19,745 nucleotides of DNA from Mycoemilia scoparia (lineage: Eukaryota > Kickxellomycota > Kickxellomycetes > Kickxellales > Kickxellaceae). The notes below the pieces were generated by a model. It was not told where the DNA came from. It did no database searches and saw nothing but the letters and a program-made list of their open reading frames with translations. The stretch spans positions 1 through 19,745 of the forward strand of contig JANBPU010000284.1 in assembly GCA_027575805.1 (NCBI GenBank), in the 5' to 3' direction. Below, in pieces: positions 8,380-17,957 of the stretch (positions are counted from its first letter, which is position 1; the number at the start of each line of letters is the position of its first letter). Position numbers and translations under genes: made by a program.

Positions 8380-9350
8380 TAAACGAGACAAAATTGTGTT
8401 GCTGAATTAAAATGGAATTATATTTGTGTTTGCTGGAGCGTGTATGACGACGACTGTTATGCGTGATCTCTAGTTAATGAAATTTATGCTTTGACTTGGG
8501 AGATATTGTGTGTATCCGATAATAAAAAGAAGCACAATACTTCTCTCTCTCCCAGAAGCTTGTGGTCTTGGATGAATGGATGATGGCGTGCCGTTTAAAG
8601 AATCGCTTCTGATTTACATATACGGCGACCACCACTTGATAGGCTTCTAATAATAGGTAATAACAAATAGCCTTGGTTCCTACGGTTGTTGTAAAGGAAG
8701 AGTTTGGGTGGCTCCTACGACAAAGTGCCGATAGAGGTATTGATAGCTGCACCAGTGGCTGGGTAAATATAATATGATAAATGATGCAAAGGAAATGGAA
8801 AAACGGAGTTTGCTGTCAAATAGATCGCACCACGGGCCTATGCGATTTATATAGAAAAAAATATGAAGGCTCACACCCGTTTTCACACGCTCCTTATTTC
8901 AACCACAAAATTTGGATGACACAGGCAGATGGATATAATAGAGAAAGAGAGAAGAGCGCAGTTAGTTGACTGTGTGTATAGATGTTTATGACCCGCTCCA
9001 GAGTGATAAAGATATAGCAGAGATTACAATTATTGTAAAGCAAACAAGAATGATATGCTATTCAGCTATTTAAATGGCAATAATGGCTGCTGCTATATCG
9101 TAGCTATGTTTATCTCCTGCTATATCTATGGCGCGAAGGAAGCTGATATTGTACAAGTTTTAATATATCCAGACAAGTGTGCTGCTCACAGAGCCAATAT
9201 CAGCAATAGTGGGGATATTAGTTGTAGAATACAGAAAGAAAAGTATAAAGGAAATAGAACACAAACTCTAAAAAACAATAATAATCAAAGTGGGATGAAA
9301 AATTAAAACCAAAGGAAGAGAGCAAGAATAAAACTGGGGACAAAAATCAA

Positions 9351-9369
9351 TATATATATATATATATAA
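9351..9369. repeat. (TA)n microsatellite
   Basis: About nine TA units. Confidence 0.9.
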
Positions 9370-9551
9370 TACTTGTTTGTTGGGCTGTATCAATATAGTG
9401 GCAGTGGTAGTAAAAAGACTTTGCAAGAGAGATGGAGCTACAGAAATAAAAATAGAGAGAATGTAGAGTATAGCAAATGCTAGTGCATACACACTTGTTA
9501 ATAGACATTAATGCTATTGAGCTGGAGATAGAGTCTTTAAAAGTTAGTAGT

Positions 9552-9565
9552 CTGTGTGTGTGTGT
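9552..9565. repeat. (TG)n microsatellite
   Basis: A short TG run, interrupted once at its left end. Confidence 0.8.
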
Positions 9566-9966
9566 TGAGCCATAACCTTGCATAAAGCATGGCACACTGA
9601 GTACAGACAGTGCTACCATCCTTGAACTCATCAGCAAAGAAAAGTTTAGTAGGGGATCGGTATGGTGAAAATAAAGCCCGCAAGCCCAAATTGGGGTTAC
9701 ACAGCGACTTTTTCAGGTATTTAGCAGAATACAGGCTTAACCTGACTGGTCGGTCATCTACCCACATGCCACAAAAAAAAGAAAAAATCTCCCACACCCA
9801 TCCGTCATCGGCTTCTTTCTCTGACAGCTTTTGATTCTCAGGAAAAGGCGTTGCTTCTGTTATCAGCACCACCTTCGTTCGTAATAGTTGGAAAGACTTG
9901 GTTATTCTAGCGCAATGCGCAGTTTGCCTGGTATCACACTGGTTTTATCTTGTGTAAATACGTGTC

Positions 9967-9993
9967 TGTGTGTGTGTGTTTGTATGTATGTAT
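9967..9993. repeat. (TG)n then (TGTA)n compound microsatellite
   Basis: A TG run passes into TGTA units and directly abuts the left side of inverted-repeat element D. Confidence 0.85.
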
Positions 9994-10000
9994 ATGGATC

Positions 10001-10093
10001 ATTATTTTTGAAGGGCTACTAATTTTTACCAGTAGGCCAACTTCATCATGCATATTGGCATGTATAGCCTGCTTTTGGCCCTGCAAAAATAAT
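10001..10093. repeat. Short inverted-repeat element, copy D (shared ends, different core)
   Basis: The left end ATTATTTTTGAAGGGC and the reverse-complemented right end ATTATTTTTGCAGGGC match at 15 of 16 bases. The left flank TATGGATC continues the similarity seen outside the right ends of copies B and C. The interior lacks the TGTGATTG..CCTATAA core and instead holds nested inverted stretches (GGGCTACT and AGTAGGCC). It is probably a divergent or recombinant member of the same family. Confidence 0.6.
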
Positions 10094-10310
10094 CGCCCAC
10101 ATGTCCCTAATATTCCTTCATCTGCTAGTTCACGTTATAGAAGTAGCAGCGATGGTGTCAAAGGCGGAGAGGGTTAGGAATAAATTGCCCAATCACAAGT
10201 GGTCGGGGCTGATGATGATGGGCTACTAGCATTTATGTTGGCGACTCCACAAGCCAAATTTAGATTGTTAGGAAATGCTACTGCCACAGCTATTTTTAAT
10301 ATTGACCATA

Positions 10311-10334
10311 GATGGATGGATGGATGGATGGATG
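10311..10334. repeat. (GATG)6 microsatellite
   Basis: Six perfect GATG units. Confidence 0.95.
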
Positions 10335-11188
10335 GGTGTGGTTTCATTGGCATTACGACCTCAGCCCCACTTTTCCCCTTTACACACCCGCACACACATA
10401 TTGGCACATAATATGTGCTTATAGATAAGCCTTCCAAAATTTGGCTTAAAGAAGGTTACTAATTTCCTCCGATTTTCCCCTATAAAAATTCAAAGTAAAT
10501 AAACTTGGCTCATTTGAGTGTATTGTAGAAGCTCTTGTCTCACCCAACAATCTGTAGTTAGCCACACACATGGCACCCTTCTCTTATCGCCCTCTCTCTC
10601 TCTCCATCTTCAATTTGACTCAATCCAATTGTACTGCCACCACAATCACAGCTACAAAGAGCTTCTTTCTTTATAGAAATGCTATCCTACTCCAAATACA
10701 CATTGTGTATATGCGTGTGCAGGCTAATTTACCAGTTTTTGGGAATCATCTATGTCCACGCATACACACACACATATATATATACACATTGATGAAAAAT
10801 AAGGAGGCAAGTAGTTTTAAAATAAAGTTCAGCATGTTATAGTAGCATGGCAATAATCAAAAGTGGATTATGAATGGCCCAGTTTGTGTGGGAAGATGAC
10901 AGATACAAATGAGTTTTGCCAAGCGCGCCATTCAATCATCCAACAACAGCGGCACTATGACCAAAATCAGGTAATATGATGGATTTTCCTTTTTGTTGAG
11001 TGTATCTCTGTGTGTGTATGCGTGAACTTGGAGATCAGCCTAAACAACGGACAATCACTCATCCAAAGTCAGTCACAACTCACAACAGCAACTACATGAG
11101 TGCAAATAAGGGAAAACTAAAATGTCTAAGCTTGCCTTGAATAATAACTGAAAAAAACATGGAAGAGGCTACAATTCAACACATAGAT

Positions 11189-11199
11189 CGCTCGCTCGC

Positions 11200-11239
<40 letters not shown>
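11189..11239. repeat. Compound microsatellite (CGCT)3 then (CTAT)n
   Basis: Three CGCT units (11189-11200) are followed by nearly ten perfect CTAT units (11201-11239), the longest simple repeat in the window. Confidence 0.95.
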
Positions 11240-12727
11240 AAAAGAAATCAGCCACAACCCACTCACACATCCACAATGTGGTTGAGTCTCCTTTATAAGT
11301 GTACCAGAATAATCTCTGCAATACAGGCCTGAATGTATAGCTTGTGGGCTAAATATGCAGGTATAATTTGATACACTTTTGATGAAGATCCTTTGTCATA
11401 TGGTCAAAGTTCACAGGGCTTTAGGTAAAAGTGGGCCTCTCCCCCACCTCCCAGGAAGTGCATATGAAATGGCTGATGACTAGGACAAAGTACGAGGATC
11501 CATTCCTATATATTTCCCACTAGATTCCCTGTGAAATTTCACCATATACTTGACACCGATGATAATAGGAGTTGTACATGCTAGGCGGAGATTTTAATTG
11601 ATTCTCAATTCTCAAGCTACTACATATACATTGTGGCAATAAAAAAAATAAGCGAAGCCATTTACTCAAGCAAATACATTTTCTATTGTGCAATTGCTAC
11701 TGTTATTATTATTATTATTATAAACGCTTTAAAGGATGATTTAAGAGTTCTGCTATTCCGGATTATTCCGTGGTTTGGGTTTAACATTAGACACACCACA
11801 TTTTTAACAGAATGATGAAATGTTAGTAGTAGTGCTGATAACACATTAGATCGTACATTTGGCTATATGCATGTATGCGCATATCAACGCTCTGTGTCTA
11901 TGTCTGTTGTGTACTTAATAGTTGTACGAATACTGATCCTTCTACTCCGCATGACCTGCCCATCTCTCTGCTGGTTCTTTATTTATTCTTTCTTTCTCTC
12001 ACTGCCAGCCTCGGATCATCCTCCTTAAAAGCCAGGAGATTATCATGCCAATAAATAAAGTATGTATAGAGATACGGATATGGCCTTTACTTCACAACAC
12101 AACAACAGCAACCACACTCCTACCAAGCAATTATGATGATGGTAGTGACACATCGGGTACTACTAATGTCACATGGTAAGACTAATTGCAAGCCGTACAT
12201 ATAAAAGTGCACCTATACATTGATAATACATGAAAAATAATGCAAAGGTAAATAGCTACTACTATACTGCTGGGGGTCAGCCTAATAAATAAAGACAAGT
12301 ATTAATATGCATGTAAAATAAATCTGTAAATAAAAATTCCAATAGGTTGAGGGGCTGAATTGTAATGCTAGAGATGCTATGGCTTTATTTTACAAGTTAT
12401 TAGGCATAAAAGGCCCTCTCCCTACGAATGAATCAAATACAAAAATAAAGAGCGCAATCAAGAATATTGATTTCTCTATAATTACTCTTGTAGTTTGTTA
12501 ATCTGCTGCCCATCAATAATCAAAATTATTATTAGTTGATGATGATAGAATATTTCACCAAAACAGGAAATATTATCTAGAAATAAGGTAAATTCTCTAC
12601 TAATAGTAGTTTAAATACATACATACATACCCACATATATATGCATAGTATCACAAATATATAACAGAGTTTAGTTTGTGTTAGGGTTCAAGGACATGCA
12701 AAAAAAGAAAAAGAAAACAGCAAGTGA

Positions 12728-12733
12728 TTTATT
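12728..12733 (-). terminator. Polyadenylation signal of the peroxiredoxin gene
   Basis: AATAAA on the minus strand lies about 90 bases beyond the stop codon. Another AATAAA overlaps the stop codon itself (12822-12827) and is too early to be the main signal. Confidence 0.5.
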
Positions 12734-12822
12734 TTATATATATAGTTTAAATGTACTAACTTGGATCAATACAACAAAGCTGAACTAAAAAAAAACAAAG
12801 GAACCGGTCGCGATCAACAAAT

Positions 12823-13611
12823 TTATTCCTGGTCCTTAGGAAGAGTAGCCTTACGCAAATAGGGCTTAAGGACCTCAACCTTGGGGAATTTGGTCTTTGC
12901 GTCTTCAGTAGAAACGCTGGGATGGACGATAACATCATCACCGACCTTCCAGTTGGCAGGAGTAGTAACTGGGTGCTTGTCGCTAAGCTGAAGGGAGTCA
13001 GTAACTCTCAAGATTTCATCAAAGTTGCGGCCACAGCTGGCTGGGTAGGTCAAAGTCAAACGGATCTTCTTTTTAGGATCAATGATAAAGACGGATCTGA
13101 CAGTGTATGGAACGCCGTTGACAACATTGGAAGCATCGTGGATTTCTTGATCCAGCATGTCGTATTTGGTGGCGACCTGGCGGTCGACATCGGCAATGAT
13201 GGGGAAGCCGAGCTGGACGTTGTTGACCTCGTTGATATCTTCGACCCAGGTGGCGTGGTCTTTGAGGTCATTTGTGCTGAGACCGATGATCTTGACATTG
13301 CGTTTCTTGAATTCTTGGTCGAGCTTGGCGGCTTCGCCGAGTTCGGTTGTGCAGACAGGAGCTATTATTGTGTTTGTAAAGTGAGTATTTAGGTGTGAGG
13401 TAGGTATAGCTTAGGGGCCTTTGTCTGATGGAGTTGTGAGTGAGTGAGAGGCTGTGAATGCTGTTAGCGTAGGGTGTTACTTACTAAAGTCGGCGGGGTG
13501 AGAGAAAAGAATAGCCCAGCTGTCACCAACCCATTCGTGGAACTTGATGGGACCAGCAGTGGTGTTGGCCTCGAAATCAGGAGCGGTGTCACCAAGACGA
13601 AGAGAAGGCAT
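12823..13611 (-). CDS. PRX1: 1-Cys peroxiredoxin (PRDX6 type), two exons
   Basis: The exons are 13485-13611 and 12823-13361, joined over a 123-nt intron, giving 221 residues, the usual family length. This thiol peroxidase reduces hydrogen peroxide and organic hydroperoxides. The peroxidatic site is HPADFTPVCTTE, with Cys46, Thr43 and His38; Arg131 (YTVRSVF) fits the conserved active-site arginine. The family signatures [14 protein letters not shown] (148-161) and [10 protein letters not shown] (177-186) are present. The only other cysteine is Cys152, so a classical 2-Cys resolving cysteine is absent. No mitochondrial presequence is visible, so cytosolic placement is likely; the symbol follows the yeast 1-Cys enzyme, whose product is mitochondrial. 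The intron splits the Thr43 codon. Codons are strongly C-ending compared with the neighbouring genes, and a TATA box is present, both suggesting high expression. Catalysis and regulation are inferred from the family. Confidence 0.95.
13362..13484 (-). other. Intron of the peroxiredoxin gene
   Basis: The donor is GTAAGT (13484-13479) and the acceptor ATAG ends at 13362; length is 123 nt, phase 1. Splicing restores ACT (Thr43) and the HPADFTPVC motif exactly. Confidence 0.95.
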
Positions 13612-13713
13612 AGTTGTTGTTATTATTAATGTGAGAAAGTAAATGCAAAAGAATAAATGAATTGAGTTGTGTGTGTGTAGAAACGATAAAGAGGACAAGG
13701 GATCTAGAGGCTG

Positions 13714-13721
13714 TTTATATA
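13714..13721 (-). promoter_or_regulatory. TATA box of the peroxiredoxin gene
   Basis: TATATAAA on the minus strand lies about 103 bases before the ATG at 13611, predicting a leader of about 70 bases. Confidence 0.65.
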
Positions 13722-14759
13722 GACTTATCCTCGCATGGCGGATGGTGTGATAAGGCTATACGGCGAGTTGGCGTTGGTGCTGACGTGATTGAATATCCTA
13801 CATAGGAGTAATCCTTACTGGCTGGTTACACACAGTGCGGAAAAGGCTATTTTCATGAAATACACTGTGTGCTGTGTGTGTGTGTGTGTTTGTTTCTTTC
13901 ACTACTAAAGCATTTTGTGATTCTTGGTGGATGATAATATGCCGTGATTTGTGTGTAAATATGCAATACTTTTTGATCTTATAGAAATGTGCCAATGTGG
14001 GTCTTTACATACATGGAAACAGCCCAGGGTCAGGGGCTATTGTTGCAAAAAGGAAGATTTTCTCACAAACAAAGGGTAGCAACAGCACATGGTAGTATTT
14101 AGTGGCAGTAATGGTACTAACAAAGGGCAAATTCATTTGGCCATATTAATAATAAAATGTGTTATTATTGATACGTGGCAATTTCCGGTGGTCGTAGTAG
14201 CTGCAGCATTAATTTAGTGGTTCCAGAGAGCGATGGGAGCGATATCCTATGAAAGTTGTGGTTATGAGAAAATGCTCGTTGTTGAAACAAGGTGAGGCAA
14301 TCGATCTGCCATATGGCGTGATTGATCTTTATAGCTCACACGCTGTCGCTACTACTGCGCTGAAACACATGTCTGTGTAAGCGTGTTAAAGATTATCGCT
14401 GCTCCATTGCTTTTAGTTATCTTCTTATTAACCGTTATTATTAAGATCCATGTACATGCAATATCCGATGGCTATTGGGGTGATGGGATTATTGATTGGT
14501 TCTTTTGATGAGCTTGGGACCTTTTAGATAGACTGTATTTGTTCCTGAATGATGTTATAATGATCGATGAGCTTGTATACGACTTGGCCAATGCCTATTT
14601 ATTGTAGTAGACGTATAACAACTGGCAAGTTTTCCACTAAAAGAGAACAGACTACTACTGGTACACTCACGCTTTCTCTACAGATCAGCTCATAAGCTAT
14701 ACATACATTTTGGTTGGAGTCTCAGCGATGATTGGCTAGTATCCAGGGGAATATCCTGG
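13722..14759. other. Intergenic stretch upstream of the peroxiredoxin gene
   Basis: It contains a (TG)n run at 13872-13889. No gene, RNA or clear repeat family was recognised in the rest. It probably carries upstream control sequences of the peroxiredoxin gene and, at its right end, the 3' region of the receptor-like gene. Confidence 0.5.
13872..13889. repeat. (TG)n microsatellite
   Basis: About nine TG units. Confidence 0.85.
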
Positions 14760-14838
14760 TACCCTTTTGGAGGTGACTACTACTCTGCCAAATGGGGATC
14801 ACTGTTTATTAGCAAATGGTCACTCTTCAAAAATAACT
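14760..14838 (+). repeat. Short inverted-repeat element, copy E (degenerate)
   Basis: The reverse-complemented right end reads GTTATTTTTGAAGAGTGACC, and the left end reads ACCCTTTTGGAGGTGAC, so the ends pair imperfectly. The right end resembles the TTTTTGAAAGGTGAC end of the copy at 19657. The core is only weakly similar to that of the other copies. It lies about 150-230 bases beyond the stop codon of the receptor-like gene and contains an AATAAA on that gene's strand (14805-14810). Confidence 0.5.
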
Positions 14839-14988
14839 ACTCATATAATCCTTCATTCTGTACAATTTAAATATCAAAAATAATAATCCTACAATAAAAT
14901 AGACAAGGAAATAGAAATAAAGCTTATATCAAATCCACCTGATAATTCATTTTGCAACAAAATCTCTACTACTAAATAGAATCGAGAT

Positions 14989-16413
14989 TTATGCAATGAA
15001 ATTTCTGGCCTTAGCCCACATCAACGGCAACAATTCATCCATACTCGGATTAACAATAAACAGCACAAAGCTGACGATGATTTGTAGAGCAAATAGTGTA
15101 AATGCCATAGCTTGGCTTGCTTCACTGGTTGGTACATAATCGGCAATAACCAGCAAAACGCGCAAAACTATCGTTACGATAGGGAATAGCAAGATTCTGA
15201 GAATTGTTTTGCGCATCTTTTTTCTCTGTTTTGGAGTACAAGATACATGCATTGACATTGGTGGTATTCTTGGCTTATTATTGGAGTTGGCTTTTTCGTT
15301 ATTATTGGTAGCAGTTGTGGGGGTTGCTGTAGAAGTTGGCGAGGTATTATCGTTGCTGCCGCCGCTATTGTTGTATCCTAAACCACTTCCACTGTTATTA
15401 CTTGTACTGTTATTAAAATTGACCAAAGATGTTTGAGATTCCAAAAACAAATATCTCTGATCCGCAGATCCACCAGACATCATCATCATCATCGTCACCC
15501 CTGAATCTTGCTGTTGTTGTTCTTGGAGTTCTTTTAACATCTCTTCACGTTGAATCCTTTCCCAATCTTTACGCTTAATATCCGGATGTGTCATTCTTTT
15601 TCTCTTCATATCCAAATCGCTGCTACCACCACCACCACTACCACCATTGGCAGAGGTTTTCTTCCACATCGGAAATAATCTCAACAAAACCAACACAGTA
15701 ATAACCAAACAATACGCCAGCGTCAAATACTCCCAAACTGGCCCCGAAATGTACAACATAAACTCCATCCTTTCATCCCGGTCAATGACAGACTCAAACA
15801 ACATTGTATACAGATTCCACCGAGTTTCTTTAAAGTCAATGAACTGCAAACTGGCAAACCCGAACGCCAGGACCAGGCTAACCAGCTCATAAAACGGGCT
15901 GACCCGTTCGGCCCAATGTTCTTTCCGCAACAACACAGTCAAGTGCAGCTGAACCACTATACAGGTATTTAGAAACACAAACAGCATCGGTGCTGCCTCG
16001 AACAGTAGTTTCAGGGCGGTGCTTTGTGGGATGGTGATGGCGTCGTTGTATCTGTAGTTGACCAGGACGAATAGGATTATCGAGTAGGACAGGTCGACTG
16101 CTCCGATGACGCCTGACAGTCTTATCGATGGGCGTTTTACTATTTCTGGAGATATAAAATATCCAACGATGGTGGTCAATACGACTATTAGAGAAAGTAT
16201 CATGCCCAGAATGTAGAGTGCCTGGAGGCCATAGATGTAGGCTCCGACTATTGATTTTCCGAAATAGGTTTCAAAAACAGCGGTTTGGTATGTGTTTCCG
16301 TATTCGTCTATGTACCCATCTGTTATTGTGTCGATGTAACTGTAACGCAGGGCTCCGTCTATCAGGGTTGTGATGGTTGTTATTGGAAAGAAGGATTGGT
16401 CCGTGTCATCCAT
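14989..16413 (-). CDS. Seven-transmembrane protein, probable G-protein-coupled receptor
   Basis: This is a single frame of 474 codons. Seven hydrophobic segments can be read near 64-86, 99-120, 134-161, 175-193, 226-248, 402-426 and 434-455. A 63-residue acidic N-terminus precedes the first. The loop between segments 5 and 6 (about 250-400) is long and polar: a Gly run, a basic stretch DMKRKRMTHPDIKRKD (268-283), a likely coiled coil near 284-302, a run of six Met, an Asn/Ser/Thr tract, then a basic KQRKKMRK leading into segment 6. A 7TM layout with a large third cytoplasmic loop, basic at both ends, and NP after segment 7 (455-456) fits fungal GPCRs of the Git3/Gpr1 or cAMP-receptor-like type. 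I see no diagnostic motif that settles the subclass or the ligand. If correct it would signal from the plasma membrane through a G-protein. Other 7TM families remain possible. Confidence 0.7.
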   Translation of the reverse strand: MDDTDQSFFPITTITTLIDGALRYSYIDTITDGYIDEYGNTYQTAVFETYFGKSIVGAYIYGLQALYILGMILSLIVVLTTIVGYFISPEIVKRPSIRLSGVIGAVDLSYSIILFVLVNYRYNDAITIPQSTALKLLFEAAPMLFVFLNTCIVVQLHLTVLLRKEHWAERVSPFYELVSLVLAFGFASLQFIDFKETRWNLYTMLFESVIDRDERMEFMLYISGPVWEYLTLAYCLVITVLVLLRLFPMWKKTSANGGSGGGGSSDLDMKRKRMTHPDIKRKDWERIQREEMLKELQEQQQQDSGVTMMMMMSGGSADQRYLFLESQTSLVNFNNSTSNNSGSGLGYNNSGGSNDNTSPTSTATPTTATNNNEKANSNNKPRIPPMSMHVSCTPKQRKKMRKTILRILLFPIVTIVLRVLLVIADYVPTSEASQAMAFTLFALQIIVSFVLFIVNPSMDELLPLMWAKARNFIA

Positions 16414-16525
16414 AGTTGGCTTGTTGGTTGGATATAGTTTTGTTTGGCGAATGAGGGAGAATGTACTATTAAGATATGGAGGATGAGGTAGTTGGGGAAA
16501 AATTGAATGGACAAACTAAAAGACA

Positions 16526-16561
16526 GAAAGAAGGAATGAAAGAAGGAATGAAAGAAGGAAA
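16526..16561. repeat. 12-bp tandem repeat, three units
   Basis: GAAAGAAGGAAT occurs twice, followed by GAAAGAAGGAAA, purine-only except for the unit-final T. It lies 110-150 bases before the receptor-like ATG, so the sense strand there is pyrimidine-rich. Confidence 0.9.
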
Positions 16562-16618
16562 CGGATGATTTTTTTTAACGAATTCACAGGTATCTGTCCA
16601 TCCACTTTTGTTTATTCC

Positions 16619-16642
16619 ATATATATATATATATGTATATAT
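16619..16642. repeat. (AT)n microsatellite with one interruption
   Basis: An AT run is broken by a single G. Confidence 0.9.
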
Positions 16643-17957
16643 AGAAAGAGTGGAATGTTTAGAGTCTAATCTCTCCAAAAGGTCATGAAATCCTCCCACC
16701 CCCATACACAATAATATCGTTTAATTTCCTTGTTCATGAATATCTTGAGGAATGGGCCGAAATTAAGAGAAAATCTGTCAGCATGGTACGCCCACACAAA
16801 TTTAGTCTCTATCTTCTGACAATTTGTGTGTCTGGTATTTAACAATGAAAAAGCCACCACAATCCTCCATTTCAAGTATTTTATTGGGGAGAGATCATCA
16901 AAGGATAGACAAGATCATAGCTTCACATTAACCGCCCATGCATTTGTGCATTGTTTAAATTTCCTGTTTTATCAGGGAAAGTATCCATTTGTGTATCTAT
17001 CCTCTGACATGCACACATGCAAGCAAGTAAGCAAAAGAACGAAAGAAAAGACCCCCCTATTTTTTACTTACTCGCTTGCTTAACCTTGAAACACTTGTTG
17101 GATTTTGCATAAACTTTTCCAAGAGGTTCTGGTGAGGCGGTGGTTCTTTATCGTGTCCTTTCTCTTTTTCTGTTAGCTAGTGTGTCGAACCTATATCCCG
17201 AAATGATGTTCAGTTTGTTAGAACACCTGTAGCCATTACAAAGCATTTGTAACGAATCCTTGACTTGATTATTATTACTACTACTACTACTATTTTGTGC
17301 TATGCCACATATGTTTAATAATAATAGCAATAGTAATCTGGAAATAACATAAAGAAGGTATCTTGTTTAAAACAATCTTTGTCGTTCCTTTATTTGGAAA
17401 GTATATCTATGGAGATGCGCTTTTGCTTTCACTAGCCGTCATGTAGGACGCACATACTATCTCATGTAGATCTCCTTTGATCCAAGGCTAAGTCTATGGT
17501 ATAATGTGTTTTATAACAGGCTTCAAAGTTGTTTTTGTATCCTCCTTTATTTCAACCATCTATTATTGATTTCTATTAATTCTCATCTTGCTTTTAGTTT
17601 TTTAACCATACTAATGTGGTTGAAGATCACAAGGATTTTGGCAAAATGATGGGTCCCTGGGTGTTTGCATATAAAAGATCTGATGTGTACCCATTTCCGT
17701 CTAACATAGATTCGATCACTATTGAAATCTTTCTATATACTTGCTTTTAAAATTTTGTTGGGCTATTTTTGCAAATTCCCCTAAAATGTATGTATAGTTA
17801 TTTAAAGTACATTATTATACAGGTAACAAAAGGTGTGTAATATTATAATAAAATTGATAATGAATATCGGATATATTATATTTCAAAATCAATAAAAAAA
17901 AGTCAACCAACACTATTATAATTATAATTATTAAAATTTCTCAGTCTATCTCTGTAT

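Larger units (their letters stand above)
8380..12727. other. Long intergenic stretch (4.3 kb) without a supported gene
   Basis: No open frame here is long or recognisable. Contents seen are microsatellites at 9351, 9552, 9967, 10311 and 11201, and inverted-repeat element D at 10001-10093. Two exon-like fragments on the plus strand end in GT donors (10921-10970, Gln-rich; 12045-12175, reading Ser/Asn/Asp/Thr), but no partner exon was found. A spliced gene or a long noncoding RNA cannot be excluded without transcript data. Confidence 0.5.
16414..17957. other. Intergenic stretch between the receptor-like gene and NAA50
   Basis: It holds the 12-base tandem repeat at 16526-16561 and an AT run at 16619-16642, which may also serve as an AT-rich promoter part of the receptor-like gene. 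From about 16650 to 17957 I recognise no gene, RNA or repeat family. A weak inverted pair near 17755-17796 is too imperfect to call. Confidence 0.5.

Noticed and set aside
9537..9872. Overlapping frames on both strands (111 codons minus, 74 codons plus), possible small gene or transposon relic
   Set aside because: Neither product is recognisable, and no promoter, splice or repeat evidence favours one strand.
10434..10500. Possible further inverted-repeat element (TTCCAAAATTTGG ... CCCTATAAAAATTCAAAG)
   Set aside because: Only fragments resemble the family, and the ends do not pair convincingly.
13056..13298. 80-codon minus-strand frame inside the peroxiredoxin exon
   Set aside because: It is an out-of-frame shadow of exon 2, whose correct frame gives continuous peroxiredoxin sequence.
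17755..17796. Weak inverted pair AAATTTTGTTGGGC ... CCCCTAAAATG
   Set aside because: It has too many mismatches and lacks the TTTTTGAAGGG ends of the family.
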